A stretch of DNA of 64,000 nt from Agrobacterium larrymoorei. Lineage in GTDB: Bacteria > Pseudomonadota > Alphaproteobacteria > Rhizobiales > Rhizobiaceae. The notes below the pieces were generated by a model. It worked only from the letters and a program-made list of their open reading frames with translations, did not search any database and was not told the origin of the DNA. The stretch spans positions 1,270,501 to 1,334,500 of the forward strand of contig NZ_JAUTBL010000001.1 of the NCBI RefSeq assembly GCF_030819275.1, written 5' to 3'. The position numbers were made by a program, and so were the translations under genes. Numbering within the stretch: position 1 is the stretch's first letter; every line of letters starts with the position of its first letter. Of the stretch, positions 17,490 through 26,774 are shown piece by piece.

Positions 17490-18851
17490 TCACGCAGCCT
17501 TTGCTGGCGGAGAGAACAGGCCGTCGAGGAAGCGAAGATCCGCCTTTTCATCGAGTCGCTCCAGGCCAGCGGAAATCGCCTCAGCTTCAGGTGCGCCGTC
17601 GAGGCAATCGGCAAATTTCGCCTGGCGATCTTTCTGCGAGAATGGATTTGCCAAGCCGCCCCGCGCAGCCTGGCGCTCAGTCTCCAGTACGCGTCCATCA
17701 GCCAGTGTGACCTTGAGCCTGTGCGGCAGCTGATAGGTTTTCGCTTCTGCCTCCTCGGCCGCGCTGTAATGGGTCATGCCAATCTTCGCGAGCAACGGAT
17801 CGGCAGCGAAGACATCGACTGCGGCCGGGGTGAAATCGGACAGAGACAGGGTTTTATTTCGCAGCGCCAGTGCAAGGCAATACTGCATGGAAAACCGCGC
17901 CTGCATCTCGTTCTTCGGTTCGGGATAGGCAAGATTGCGATAGTTTGCGATGCCGACATGGCAGTTCGCGGATATGATTGCATCCGGATCGATGTCCGTT
18001 TCGCGCATGAGGTCCAGCACCGCATCGACGATAAGGTGGGTAGAGCCGCAGCAGGGATGCAGCTTCGGCATGACTCCGACTGTCTCGATCGTATGTTCGC
18101 GCGTCGCCGCGATGTCCGCAACGTCATAACCTACGGGCCGTGCGCCGCCGAACATTTCGACAAAGCCTTGCTCGCCCTCTAAGATATCAAGTCGCCCGTG
18201 CAGGCCTTCGGCCGCCAATAGGGCCGCTTCCACCGCGTTGCGTGCGGCCATGCCCGCGTGGAAGGGTTTTACCGGCGTGCCGAATTGGCCCTTGGTGCCG
18301 GACGCCATGCTGGCACCGAGCGACAATGCGCGGGCGATGCCCGCCGAATCGAGACCGATCAGTTTCGCCACACCTGCGGCCGTGCCGATACTGCCGACGG
18401 TGGAGGTGCCGTGCCAGCCTGCAGTATAATGCGAACCTGCGACGCCGCTACCGACAAAGGCCTGCGCCTGCAGCCCCACGAGATAGGCATCGACCAATGC
18501 GCGCCCGCTCGCGCCGACGCGATCGGCAACCGCAAGCAGGGCCGGCACGATGACCGCCGATGCATGGCTCATCCCCGGGCGAAAATTGTCGTCATAGTCC
18601 AGCGCGTGAGCCGCTGTGCCATTGACCAACGCGGCGACGGACGGAGACTGCCGGCCACCGGTGACGAGCGCAGCTTCTCCGGTGAGTTGCCAGCCTAAAG
18701 CGCGAGCGACGGCAACCGTGCTCTTGTCGTTGCGGCCGGCATAAAGGCAGGCGATCGTATCGGTGATCGCTTCCCGCGCTAAGCGGCGAGCGGTGTTGCT
18801 GGGGGCGGGTGGGGCGGCGCACCAGGCGGCGATGGTTTCGATGACGGTCAT
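17490..18851 (-). CDS. MmgE/PrpD family protein
   Basis: A 453-residue protein of the 2-methylcitrate dehydratase-like family. Recognisable segments are DTIACLYAGRND, ALVNGTAAHALDYDDNFRPG (about residues 80-100, the conserved AHALDYDD), HASAVIVPALLAVADRVGAS, GWHGTSTVGSIGTAAGVAKL and KLHPCCGSTHLIVDAVLDLM. Members dehydrate or isomerise hydroxy-tricarboxylates or related acids; many in catabolic operons have no known substrate, and PrpD activity should not be assumed. ATG 18851 is taken because the family starts there; the frame is open to 18932. It is the last gene of the leftward operon, 84 bases after the serine hydrolase. Confidence 0.87.
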   Translation of the reverse strand: MTVIETIAAWCAAPPAPSNTARRLAREAITDTIACLYAGRNDKSTVAVARALGWQLTGEAALVTGGRQSPSVAALVNGTAAHALDYDDNFRPGMSHASAVIVPALLAVADRVGASGRALVDAYLVGLQAQAFVGSGVAGSHYTAGWHGTSTVGSIGTAAGVAKLIGLDSAGIARALSLGASMASGTKGQFGTPVKPFHAGMAARNAVEAALLAAEGLHGRLDILEGEQGFVEMFGGARPVGYDVADIAATREHTIETVGVMPKLHPCCGSTHLIVDAVLDLMRETDIDPDAIISANCHVGIANYRNLAYPEPKNEMQARFSMQYCLALALRNKTLSLSDFTPAAVDVFAADPLLAKIGMTHYSAAEEAEAKTYQLPHRLKVTLADGRVLETERQAARGGLANPFSQKDRQAKFADCLDGAPEAEAISAGLERLDEKADLRFLDGLFSPPAKAA

Positions 18852-18935
18852 GATCAAAGGCCTCTTGTCTGCTTTTTGGCAATGCACTTTCTGGCGGTCC
18901 CGACAGACACGTCCTGAGTTTGATGAGATCAACCA

Positions 18936-19946
18936 TCAGGACGTGTCATCGAGCGCGGCAAGTAGCAGGCGCAGCAGCCTTCCCATTTTGAAGCGGTTGA
19001 CTTCGCGGCCGGCAATCTCTGTATCAACGCGGTGGACGACAACCATGTCCAGCGCCGGGATGACGATGCAGTAGTGCCCGCCAGCACCCATGGCGGCGTA
19101 ACTGCCCTTCGGGGTTACGGCGCCGGGCAGGAACACGCCGTCCCGTTCCAGCCACCACATGTAACCGTAGCCGCCGTGGGTGCCCGCATCGGAATAGGGC
19201 ATGACGCATTCCTGCGCCCAGCCCGCCGGCAAGATAGTCACACCGTTCCAGATTCCCTGCTGCAGGAAGAGCTGCCCGAAGCGGGCAAGATCCCGGCTCG
19301 ACATGCGGAACGGATAGGCGCGGTGGTGGCTGATATCGAAGCTCTCGTGCCAGCCATCCGGCGTTCCGCCCTCAAGCGCAAAATCCTCCATGCCGATTGG
19401 CCCGGCGATGCGGCGCGCAAAAGCGTGATGCACCGTTTCACCGGTCACATTTTCGAAGATCGTGCCGAGCGCATTGAAATCCCAGTTGTTGTAACACCAG
19501 AAGGTGCCGGGCGCATGCGAATGACGCTTCTCCTTGATGCGCTGCATCCATGGGGTTTCGTAGCCCGCCGGATGGTAGATGCCCGACCGGGCCGTCAGGA
19601 GATCATAGACGGTCGCCTGCCTTTCGATGGTGCTCAGCCCCTGGTAGTCGTCGATACTGAGACTTTCCAGCGTGGCCGAGAGGTCGATCCTCCCTTCCTC
19701 AACCTCAAAGCCGATCAAAGCCGCGAGGAAGCTCATGCGCATGGAGTGGCAGAGAAACTTCTTTTCTGCGTCACCGATCGACAGCACCACCTTGCCGTGG
19801 CGGACGACGAGCAGCATATCGGTTGCCTGCGATGCCACGCAGGCGCGCACCGCTTTCAGCCGCTCCTCGCGAAACGCGGCATCGGTCGCAGTGGCTTTCC
19901 CTTGCCGATCGTGAACCGGATCCGAATTCAAGGAGCCCTTGGTCAC
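18936..19946 (-). CDS. serine hydrolase of the beta-lactamase (S12-like) fold with altered SxxK motif
   Basis: A 336-residue member of the beta-lactamase-related family. It has the YNNWDFNALGTIFE segment (YxN motif, about residue 150), PIGMEDF, FRMSSRDLARFGQLFLQQGI, GYGYMWWLERDG and a C-terminal GAGGHYCIVIPALDMVVVHR. The N-terminal nucleophile region reads LCHSMRMSFLAALIG; homologues typically have SxRK here, so the general-base Lys is replaced by Met (ATG at the codon, seen in the DNA at about 19738-19740). Catalysis by the normal Ser-Lys mechanism would be impaired. Its start overlaps the DppF-like gene stop by four bases. No signal peptide is apparent, so it likely acts in the cytoplasm on an imported compound. 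Confidence 0.85.
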   Translation of the reverse strand: MTKGSLNSDPVHDRQGKATATDAAFREERLKAVRACVASQATDMLLVVRHGKVVLSIGDAEKKFLCHSMRMSFLAALIGFEVEEGRIDLSATLESLSIDDYQGLSTIERQATVYDLLTARSGIYHPAGYETPWMQRIKEKRHSHAPGTFWCYNNWDFNALGTIFENVTGETVHHAFARRIAGPIGMEDFALEGGTPDGWHESFDISHHRAYPFRMSSRDLARFGQLFLQQGIWNGVTILPAGWAQECVMPYSDAGTHGGYGYMWWLERDGVFLPGAVTPKGSYAAMGAGGHYCIVIPALDMVVVHRVDTEIAGREVNRFKMGRLLRLLLAALDDTS

Positions 19947-20728
19947 GCCACCACCTCGGCATCGCGGGCAACGGCCTCGATGCTGGCTTGCAGGAACTCC
20001 CGGGTATAATCCTCCTTCGCTTCGGATTTGCGAATCTGTCCAGCCGTCAGTTCCTCGATGATACGCCCCTTGTGCATCATGCCAGCCCGCTCGCAGATAT
20101 GGGCGATGACCGCGAGGTCATGGCTGACCATCAGATAGGTCAGGTTCCGCTCGGACCTCAGGCGTTTGAGAAGATTGAGTATTTCGGCCTGGACGGAGAC
20201 GTCGAGCGCAGAGGTGGGCTCGTCGAGCAGCAGAATATCCGGTTCGATGATCAGAGCCCGGTCGATAGCCACGCGCTGGCGCTGGCCGCCCGACAATTCA
20301 TGCGGATAACGGTAGCGGAAGGACGCACCGAGGCCGACGGCGTCGAGCGTCTCAGCAATGCGTTCGGATTGCCGGTCGAAGCCATGGATCTTCAGCGGCT
20401 CGGAGAGGACCTTTTCGACGATCTTGCGCGGATGGAGCGAGCCGAAGGGATCTTGAAACACCATCTGCGCCCGGCGGAAAAAACCTTTGTCGCGCTTCTT
20501 CAGGAGTTCGCGCTCATTGAGCGTCAGTGCGCCGTCGTACTCGACGTTGAGGCCAGAAAGCGCCCGCAGGATGGTGGATTTTCCGCAACCTGATTCCCCG
20601 ATCAAGCCGTAGGCTTCCCCCTTGCCGATGCGGAACGACACGTCGTCCACCACGCGATTGCGGGCGTGCTGCGGGCCGAAGCTGATGGAGAGGCCAATTG
20701 CCTCAATGAGGGGTCGGCTCGGTTTCAT
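19943..20728 (-). CDS. peptide ABC transporter ATP-binding protein, DppF/OppF type
   Basis: A 261-residue ATPase. Walker A is GESGCGKST (about residues 39-47), the Q-loop lies in MVFQDPFGSLHPRK, the signature is LSGGQRQRVAIDRAL (about 144-158), Walker B is DILLLDEPTSALD and the switch His is in MVSHDLAVIAHICER. It powers import of peptides together with the DppD-like ATPase upstream, with which it overlaps by four bases (20725-20728). The C-terminal oligopeptide region is short, as is usual when two ATPases form a heterodimer. Confidence 0.9.
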   Translation of the reverse strand: MKPSRPLIEAIGLSISFGPQHARNRVVDDVSFRIGKGEAYGLIGESGCGKSTILRALSGLNVEYDGALTLNERELLKKRDKGFFRRAQMVFQDPFGSLHPRKIVEKVLSEPLKIHGFDRQSERIAETLDAVGLGASFRYRYPHELSGGQRQRVAIDRALIIEPDILLLDEPTSALDVSVQAEILNLLKRLRSERNLTYLMVSHDLAVIAHICERAGMMHKGRIIEELTAGQIRKSEAKEDYTREFLQASIEAVARDAEVVA

Positions 20729-21591
20729 ACGAGAACTCCGTTGCGATAGACGGGACCATCGAGCCAGGACGGATCACGTACCGGCACTTTCAGTTCATCG
20801 GTTTCGGCGTCGAGACGCGGCAGGCTCTGCAGCAGCGCCTGGGTGTAGGGATGCTGCGCCTTGCGCAGGTCCCTGGCCGGCAAATCCTCCATGATCCGGC
20901 CAGCATACATGACGAGTACACGGTCGCAGAAGCCGGCGACGAGATTGAGATCGTGGCTGATGAACATCAGGCCTGTGCCACGCCGCGTCACCAGTTCGTC
21001 GAGAACGGTCAACACCTGGCGGCGCACCGTCACGTCGAGCGCGGAGGTTGGTTCGTCGGCGATGATCAGGTCGGGCTCGGGGATCAGCATCATGGCGATC
21101 ATGATGCGCTGGCCCATGCCCCCGGAAACTTCGTGCGGAAACAGTTTGAAGACGCGCTCGGGATCGCGGATCTGAACCGATTCCAGCATAGCGAGCGCCT
21201 TCACCTGCGCCTCCGCCTTCGGCGATCTGTGATGCAGGCGGTAAGCCTCGACGATCTGCTGGCCGATGCGCATCAGCGGGTTCAACGAATATTTCGGATC
21301 TTGAAGGATCATCGAGATGCGGTTGCCGCGAATTTTTCGCATGTCCTTTTCGCTTGCCGCGAGAAGGTCGGTATCCTTGAAGCGCATGTGGCCCGCGCTG
21401 ATCGTTGCCACTTTCGGCGTCAGTTTGAGGAGTGCACGGCCCGTCTGCGACTTGCCCGAACCGGATTCTCCGACGATGCCGACTTTCTCCCGGCCGATGG
21501 CGAATGACACGCCCCGTACGGCATCGAATGTGCGTTGCGGTGTTTCGAAGCGGATCGTCAGATCCTTGACGTCGATGAGCGGCTTATCCAT
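20725..21591 (-). CDS. peptide ABC transporter ATP-binding protein, DppD/OppD type
   Basis: A 288-residue ATPase. Walker A GESGSGKSQTG, Q-loop ILQDPKYSLNPLMRIG, signature VSGGMGQRIMIAMMLI, Walker B DLIIADEPTSALDVTV and switch MFISHDLNLVAGFCDRV are all intact. The C-terminal QHPYTQALLQSLPRLD is the oligo_HPY segment of oligopeptide transporters. The signature has MGQR in place of the more usual QRQR, which is a known variant in DppD proteins. ATG 21591 (MDKPLIDVKD) is preferred; a longer frame to 21624 runs into the DppC gene. It overlaps the DppC stop by eight bases. Confidence 0.9.
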   Translation of the reverse strand: MDKPLIDVKDLTIRFETPQRTFDAVRGVSFAIGREKVGIVGESGSGKSQTGRALLKLTPKVATISAGHMRFKDTDLLAASEKDMRKIRGNRISMILQDPKYSLNPLMRIGQQIVEAYRLHHRSPKAEAQVKALAMLESVQIRDPERVFKLFPHEVSGGMGQRIMIAMMLIPEPDLIIADEPTSALDVTVRRQVLTVLDELVTRRGTGLMFISHDLNLVAGFCDRVLVMYAGRIMEDLPARDLRKAQHPYTQALLQSLPRLDAETDELKVPVRDPSWLDGPVYRNGVLV

Positions 21592-22528
21592 GTCGGGGAT
21601 CCAGTATGTCGCGCAGGCCATCACCCAACAGGTTGAAGGCGAGGCTGGTGAGCAGGATAGCGATTCCGGGGATCGCGGCGATCCACCAGCTGGTCATGAC
21701 GAATTCGCGGCCGGAAGACAGCATCGTGCCCCATTCCGGGCTGGGCGGCTGAGCGCCGAGACCGAGAAAACCGAGACCGGCGGCGGTGAGAATGATCGCG
21801 GCCATGTTGAGTGTGACGCGCACGACGACGGAGGGAATACACATCGGCATGATGTGGCCGAAGATGATGCGCAGGCTCGAGGCGCCCTGCAGGCGTATGG
21901 CGGCGATGTAGTCCGACTTGCGGATAGTCAGCGTTTCGGCGCGCGCAAGCCGCGCGATCGGCGGCCAGGAGGCGAGCGAGATGGCGATGATCGCATTTTC
22001 GATGCCCGGTCCGAGCGCCGCGACGAAAGCCAGCGCGAGGATAAGGTTCGGGAAGGCAAGGAACACGTCGACGATGCGCATCAGCACGGTATCGACCCAG
22101 CCGCCGAGATAGCCCGCCGTCGTGCCGACGATGAGGCCGATCGGCGCCACGATGACCGTCGTCAGAAGCGCGATGTAAAGGGTGATCCGAGCCCCGAAAA
22201 GAAGACGGCTGTAGACGTCCCGGCCGAGTTCGTCAGTGCCCAGCCAATGCTCCGTCGACGGCGCGAGAAGACGGGCCGCGAGGTTCTGCTCGAAGATGTC
22301 GTGGGTTGCGAGGAGTGGCGCGAAAAGTGCCGCCAAAAGCAGTATGACGATAACGCACAATCCGAAAAGTGCTGAACCGTTGGCGCGTAAGCGTCGCCAT
22401 TGCAGCCAGAATTGCTGCATGCGGGCATGGAAGGGCGAGGTAGGCACCGGCGCGCGCAGCCACGCGCCAAGCCCGCTTCGGGCGTTGGCGGCAGGAAGGG
22501 GCGGAGAGATGATGGCTTTTTCTCTCAT
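21584..22528 (-). CDS. peptide ABC transporter permease, DppC type
   Basis: A 314-residue inner-membrane protein with about six transmembrane segments. An N-terminal segment (LFGLCVIVILLLAALFAPLL) is followed by the typical HWLGTDELGRDVYSRLLFGA and the EAA-type cytoplasmic loop RAETLTIRKSDYIAAIRLQG. The C-terminal part has AAGLGFLGLGAQPPSPEWGT, a hallmark of DppC/OppC. It forms the translocation channel with the DppB-like permease, which ends six bases upstream. Confidence 0.9.
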   Translation of the reverse strand: MREKAIISPPLPAANARSGLGAWLRAPVPTSPFHARMQQFWLQWRRLRANGSALFGLCVIVILLLAALFAPLLATHDIFEQNLAARLLAPSTEHWLGTDELGRDVYSRLLFGARITLYIALLTTVIVAPIGLIVGTTAGYLGGWVDTVLMRIVDVFLAFPNLILALAFVAALGPGIENAIIAISLASWPPIARLARAETLTIRKSDYIAAIRLQGASSLRIIFGHIMPMCIPSVVVRVTLNMAAIILTAAGLGFLGLGAQPPSPEWGTMLSSGREFVMTSWWIAAIPGIAILLTSLAFNLLGDGLRDILDPRHG

Positions 22529-22534
22529 GTGGCC

Positions 22535-23611
22535 TCAGCGGGTTCTGGGGTCGAAGACGCGATAGAGAAGATCGCAGATCAAGTTGAGGGTGACGAAAAT
22601 GACGCCGACCAGGAGCGAGCAGCCCACGACCGCATTCATGTCACCAACGAGCAGGGCATTGGTGAGGTAACGGCCGAAACCGGGCCACGCGAACACCGTC
22701 TCGGTTAGCACAGCGCCTTCGAGAAGGAAGGCATAGGAGAGCGCCACCACAGTCATGACCTGCACGGCGACATTGCGGAAGGCGTGGATCCATACGGTGC
22801 GCGCCCAGGACAGGCCTTTTACGCGAGCGGTGACGATATATTCCTGTGACAGCTGCTCGATCATGAAAGAGCGTGTCATGCGGCTGATATAGGCAAGCGT
22901 GCCGAAGCCGAGGATCGAGGCGGGGAGGATGATGTGGCCAAAGACGTTGCGAAAGACTTCCCAGTTGCCGACGATGGCCGTGTCGATCAGGTAGAAGCCG
23001 GTGATCGGTTCGATATCGAATTCATAGATGAAATCGATGCGTCCCGGCCCGCCGATCCAGCCGAGCGTGGCGTAAAACAGCACCAGCCCCATCAGGCCGA
23101 GCCAGAAGTTTGGCGCCGAATAACCGATCAGCCCGGTGAAACGGATAGCGTTATCAAGCCAGGAATTGCGATACATGGCCGAGAGTACGCCGGCTGGAAT
23201 GCCAAGCCCGGTGCCGATGATGATCGACAGTGTGGCAAGCTCGATCGTCGCCGGGAAAACGCGGGCGATATCGTCGATAACAGGCTTGCCGGTCGTCAGC
23301 GCATTGCCGAAATCGAGCGACAGGATGCCCTTCACATAAACGCCAAACTGATACCAGAGCGGCTTGTCCATGCCGAGCGCCACGCGCATCTGCTCGTAAG
23401 CCTGTTGCGTGGCGTTATCGCCCAGAATGGAGGCGACGGGATCGATCGGCAGCATTCTGCCGATGAAGAAGGTCAGTGCCGCAAGCCCGAACAGGGTGAC
23501 GAAGATCGGCAGCAGCGTCTTGCTGAGAATGGTCAGCAAGACGAAAACCGGATTGGGCTTCATCCTGTTCCCCGCATCGCTGCTGGGATCCGAGTGGGTG
23601 AGGTCCGCCAT
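22535..23611 (-). CDS. peptide ABC transporter permease, DppB type
   Basis: A 358-residue permease with six or so membrane helices. Family features are FFIGRMLPIDPVASILGDNA, LWYQFGVYVKGILSLDFGNA, the EAA loop near QLSQEYIVTARVKGLSWART and the C-terminal EGAVLTETVFAWPGFGRYLT. It forms the second half of the channel. ATG 23611 (MADLTHSDPS) falls 12 bases after the binding-protein stop codon; the frame is open upstream to 23671 but that would run into the preceding gene. Confidence 0.9.
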   Translation of the reverse strand: MADLTHSDPSSDAGNRMKPNPVFVLLTILSKTLLPIFVTLFGLAALTFFIGRMLPIDPVASILGDNATQQAYEQMRVALGMDKPLWYQFGVYVKGILSLDFGNALTTGKPVIDDIARVFPATIELATLSIIIGTGLGIPAGVLSAMYRNSWLDNAIRFTGLIGYSAPNFWLGLMGLVLFYATLGWIGGPGRIDFIYEFDIEPITGFYLIDTAIVGNWEVFRNVFGHIILPASILGFGTLAYISRMTRSFMIEQLSQEYIVTARVKGLSWARTVWIHAFRNVAVQVMTVVALSYAFLLEGAVLTETVFAWPGFGRYLTNALLVGDMNAVVGCSLLVGVIFVTLNLICDLLYRVFDPRTR

Positions 23612-23622
23612 GATCGGGCCGC

Positions 23623-25236
23623 CTACTTGGATGCCAGGTCGTAATAGACACGGAAACCGTTCCAGGTCCAATTCTGAACCTTATCGCTCATGCCGAGAAT
23701 GTTATACATCTGGAACATGATGGCCATCGGGCCGGTCTCCATGACGTCCTTCTGCAGAGAGGCATACATTTCGTTGCGCTTGGCGGGATCGCTTTCCAGA
23801 AGCGCCGCTTGAACGCGCTTGTTGTAATCCTCATTCTGGAATGCTGCGCGCCAGGATGGATACTGTGTCAGCTTGGCTTCCGGGCGGTTGTCCGGATTGA
23901 AGACAAGACGCGATGCATTGCCATGCGCATCCGGAACGCCCGTCTGCCATGCCTGCATGCCAGTCTGGAACTCACGACCACGAATGCGGGCGAACAACTG
24001 GGCATTGGCCATGCGCTCGATATTCAGTTTCACGCCGATCTTGGCGGCATTGGCCTGAACACTCTGGGCGATCGGTGCCGAATGCGGCAGGGTGCCGATC
24101 AGAACGCTGGCTTCGAAACCATTCGGATAACCGCCCTCGGCCAATAGTGCCTTGGCCTTTTCGATATCGAGCTTGAAGGGCTGGCCTTCCTGGGCATCGA
24201 GAGCACCAACGGCACCGAGCTGTGCGAAGCTTGCACGTGGTACGCCGAGATAGGTCATGACCGATTTGCCCAGACCGTCGTAATCAATAAGGTAGCGCAT
24301 GGCGAGGCGCACCTTTTCGTTCTTGAAGATCGGGTCGTTAGCGTTAAAGGTCCAGAAGAATAGCTGCGGTTTGAGCACGCGTTCGACCTTGAGGCCCGGC
24401 TTGCCGTCGAGATCGGCTAGATCGTCCGGCGACAGGTCGCGGGCGATATCGACGTCGCCCTGTTGCAGCAGAAGGCGCTGCGTGCCCGGCTCGGCGACGT
24501 GGCGGATCAGCACGCGTTTCAGCTTCGGCGCTTCACCATAGTAATCGTCGTTGGCCTGCAGAACGATGGACTCGCCGGCATTCCACTGGACGAGCTTGTA
24601 GGGGCCGACGCAGGCTGTGTTGGTCGCCAGGTATTTGTTGCCCATATCTCTGTTGACTTCCTTCGAGGTCAACGTCTTCTGGTCGAGGATGGCCGACACC
24701 CGGTTGGCGCCAATCGCCTGCAGGATCAGATTTGTCGGATAGGGCTTGTCCAGCTTCATCACCAGTGTGTTGTCGTCCGGCGCGGTGATGAGATCCGCGA
24801 CGTTCTCCTTGTTAAAACCGTATTCGGTCATCGCCGCGGCATTGCCGAAGCCGAGCTTGATGACGCGCTGCATCGACCAGGCCAATTCCTTGGCTGTGGC
24901 GGCTTCACCAGTCGGGAATTTCATCCCCTCGTTTAAATGGAATGTGATCTGCTTGCGATCCTCGGAAACATCCCAGCTTTTGGCCAGCAGCGGCACGACC
25001 TTGGATTCGTCATTCGGATCGAAATCCACCAGTGAATCGCAGGTGTTCTGCAAGAGTTCGTTGGTAACGACTTCGCCGACCTGGGCCGGATCGAAAGTGC
25101 TGATAGCATCGATGTTCCACGCCATGACCAGCGCCGATGACGGCGTGGCCGCCTGCGCTGGCAAGGCGATGGAGGAAAGAAGGGCGGTCGCGGCAGCGAT
25201 TGCCTTCTTATGCTTGAAAAAATGTTCCGTCATCAT
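23623..25236 (-). CDS. peptide ABC transporter substrate-binding protein (SBP_bac_5)
   Basis: A 537-residue periplasmic binding protein with a Sec signal peptide (KKAIAAATALLSSIALPAQA-ATPSS). Family features include FDPAQVGEVVTNELLQNTCD, LAKSWDVSEDRKQITFHLNE, KFPTGEAATAKELAWSMQRV and a C-terminal LQKDVMETGPMAIMFQMYNI. Cluster 5 proteins bind peptides, opines, nickel chelates and other ligands, so the exact substrate is open. ATG 25236 (MMTEHFF) has GGGGAA upstream. It is separated from the M20 gene by a strong GC-rich hairpin, which may set relative transcript levels. Confidence 0.9.
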   Translation of the reverse strand: MMTEHFFKHKKAIAAATALLSSIALPAQAATPSSALVMAWNIDAISTFDPAQVGEVVTNELLQNTCDSLVDFDPNDESKVVPLLAKSWDVSEDRKQITFHLNEGMKFPTGEAATAKELAWSMQRVIKLGFGNAAAMTEYGFNKENVADLITAPDDNTLVMKLDKPYPTNLILQAIGANRVSAILDQKTLTSKEVNRDMGNKYLATNTACVGPYKLVQWNAGESIVLQANDDYYGEAPKLKRVLIRHVAEPGTQRLLLQQGDVDIARDLSPDDLADLDGKPGLKVERVLKPQLFFWTFNANDPIFKNEKVRLAMRYLIDYDGLGKSVMTYLGVPRASFAQLGAVGALDAQEGQPFKLDIEKAKALLAEGGYPNGFEASVLIGTLPHSAPIAQSVQANAAKIGVKLNIERMANAQLFARIRGREFQTGMQAWQTGVPDAHGNASRLVFNPDNRPEAKLTQYPSWRAAFQNEDYNKRVQAALLESDPAKRNEMYASLQKDVMETGPMAIMFQMYNILGMSDKVQNWTWNGFRVYYDLASK

Positions 25237-25281
25237 GCTTTCAGTTCCCCTTGTTTTTAGATCTTGATCGCTGATTTTTGG

Positions 25282-25307
25282 ACCGGGGGCCTTTTGGCGC
25301 CCCCGGT
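25282..25307. repeat. strong intercistronic hairpin
   Basis: ACCGGGGGC (25282-25290) and GCCCCCGGT (25299-25307) are perfect 9-bp arms around an 8-base loop. It sits between the M20 amidohydrolase and the binding-protein gene, both leftward. No U-run follows in the direction of transcription, so it is more likely a processing or stability element than a full terminator. Confidence 0.6.
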
Positions 25308-25316
25308 TATTTCGTC

Positions 25317-26747
25317 TCACGCGGCCTCTTTCGGGCGCGGTTGCAGCGGTGGCTGCACATCGGCCGGGATCGGGCAAACGTAGGCGGTCTTGCCTAAGCG
25401 CGCCTGATGGTCGGCCTTGGCGGCGGCCAGGAGATCGGCGTCTTCCAGAAGGTCGATCGCCGTGCCGGCCATCATCTTTGCGGCATGGGTCATGCCCTTG
25501 TGGGCGGCGGGCGTCTTGCCTTGCGCCGTGACCTGCCAGGAATGTCCCGGCGTACCGATCGCGATCGTTGCGGCATGCGCCTGCACGGTTGGCATGAGCC
25601 AGCTGACGTCACCGACATCGGTGGAGCCGATCATCGGTTCGCCATGAACGTCGAGCGGAACGATGAAATCACAAAGTGGCGTATCTTCGCGGCGCGGCAG
25701 GCCGGTGCGCTGATAGGCGTTGTCGATGTCCTCGTCGCTCAGCGTCGCCTGGATCTTTGCGGCAAACGCCTTGTCCTCGGCATCGAAGGGGACCGGGCCG
25801 AGACGCTCCAGATTGCGCTGCATCGCCTCTTCCAGCGGTCTGTTGGCAAGCAGATTGGAGACGGCGCTCATGATCGAGATTTCGACAGTGGTGCCGGTCA
25901 TCATGGCGGCACCGAGCGCCACCTGCTTGACGCGCTCGTTGAGGTCCAGCATGCCCTTCAGGTCACGCGAGCGGATAGCATAACGCACGGCCGACTTTGC
26001 CTGCACGACATTGGGCGCGATGCCGCCGGAATCCAGCATGGCATAGTGGATGCGGCTGGAGTCCGGCACGTGCTCGCGCAGATAGTTGACGCCGACATTC
26101 ATCAGTTCGACGGCATCGAGCGCGGAGCGGCCGAGATGTGGGGCGGCGGCAGCATGCGAGGCGCGACCGGTGAACTTGAAATCCATGCGAGTATTGGCGA
26201 GCGACTGCGCACGGGCGACTTCCGTGAAAGCGCTCGGATGCCAGGTGATCGCCGCATCAACGCCGTCAAAGGCGCCTTCGCGGGCCATGAAGGATTTTGC
26301 CGCGCCGCCCTCTTCGGCTGGGCAGCCGTAATAGCGCACGCGGCCCGGCTTGCCGGTTTTTTCCAACCAGTCCTTGATCGCGGTCGCAGCAAGCATCGCG
26401 GCGGAACCGAGCAGGTTGTGACCGCAGCCATGGCCGTGGCCGTTGCCGGGCATCGGCTTCGGCTCGGCAATCCCCGCTTCCTGACTCAGCCCCGGCAGCG
26501 CGTCATATTCGCCGAGGATAGCGATGATCGGCCCGCCTTGGCCGGCTTCACCCATGACGGCCGTCGGAATGCCCGCTACGTTATCGGTGACGCGAAACCC
26601 CTGCTGGCGCAGCATCGCCGCATGTTCGGCTACCGAGGCATACTCGGTGTAGGCGATTTCCGGCATGCCCCAGACGCGGTCGCTCAGGGCTTCGAACTCC
26701 GTCCTGTGCTCATCGACGAGATCCCAGATCGGCTCACTGTTCTGCAT
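25317..26747 (-). CDS. M20-family amidohydrolase, AbgB-like
   Basis: A 476-residue M20D peptidase. Metal and catalytic motifs are GHGHGCGHNLLGSAAMLAAT (about residues 109-128), CPAEEGGAAKSFMAREGAFD (about 154-173) and ITWHPSAFTEV; the dimerisation domain has FTGRASHAAAAPHLGRSALD. These resemble the B subunit of p-aminobenzoyl-glutamate hydrolase and related amide-bond hydrolases that use a two-metal centre. No signal peptide is present, so it cleaves an imported amide. ATG 26747 follows GGAGAG by seven bases; an upstream in-frame ATG at 26762 is less likely. Downstream is the hairpin and the transporter, upstream the S9 peptidase (27 bases). Confidence 0.88.
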   Translation of the reverse strand: MQNSEPIWDLVDEHRTEFEALSDRVWGMPEIAYTEYASVAEHAAMLRQQGFRVTDNVAGIPTAVMGEAGQGGPIIAILGEYDALPGLSQEAGIAEPKPMPGNGHGHGCGHNLLGSAAMLAATAIKDWLEKTGKPGRVRYYGCPAEEGGAAKSFMAREGAFDGVDAAITWHPSAFTEVARAQSLANTRMDFKFTGRASHAAAAPHLGRSALDAVELMNVGVNYLREHVPDSSRIHYAMLDSGGIAPNVVQAKSAVRYAIRSRDLKGMLDLNERVKQVALGAAMMTGTTVEISIMSAVSNLLANRPLEEAMQRNLERLGPVPFDAEDKAFAAKIQATLSDEDIDNAYQRTGLPRREDTPLCDFIVPLDVHGEPMIGSTDVGDVSWLMPTVQAHAATIAIGTPGHSWQVTAQGKTPAAHKGMTHAAKMMAGTAIDLLEDADLLAAAKADHQARLGKTAYVCPIPADVQPPLQPRPKEAA

Positions 26748-26774
26748 GTCAACACTCTCCAATACGACTTGCTG

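Noticed and set aside
19032..20009. 325-codon open frame on the plus strand
   Set aside because: It is antisense to the serine hydrolase gene and has no ribosome site.
21317..22375. 352-codon open frame on the plus strand
   Set aside because: It is antisense to the DppC and DppD genes; the protein is low-complexity and charged, without a recognisable fold.
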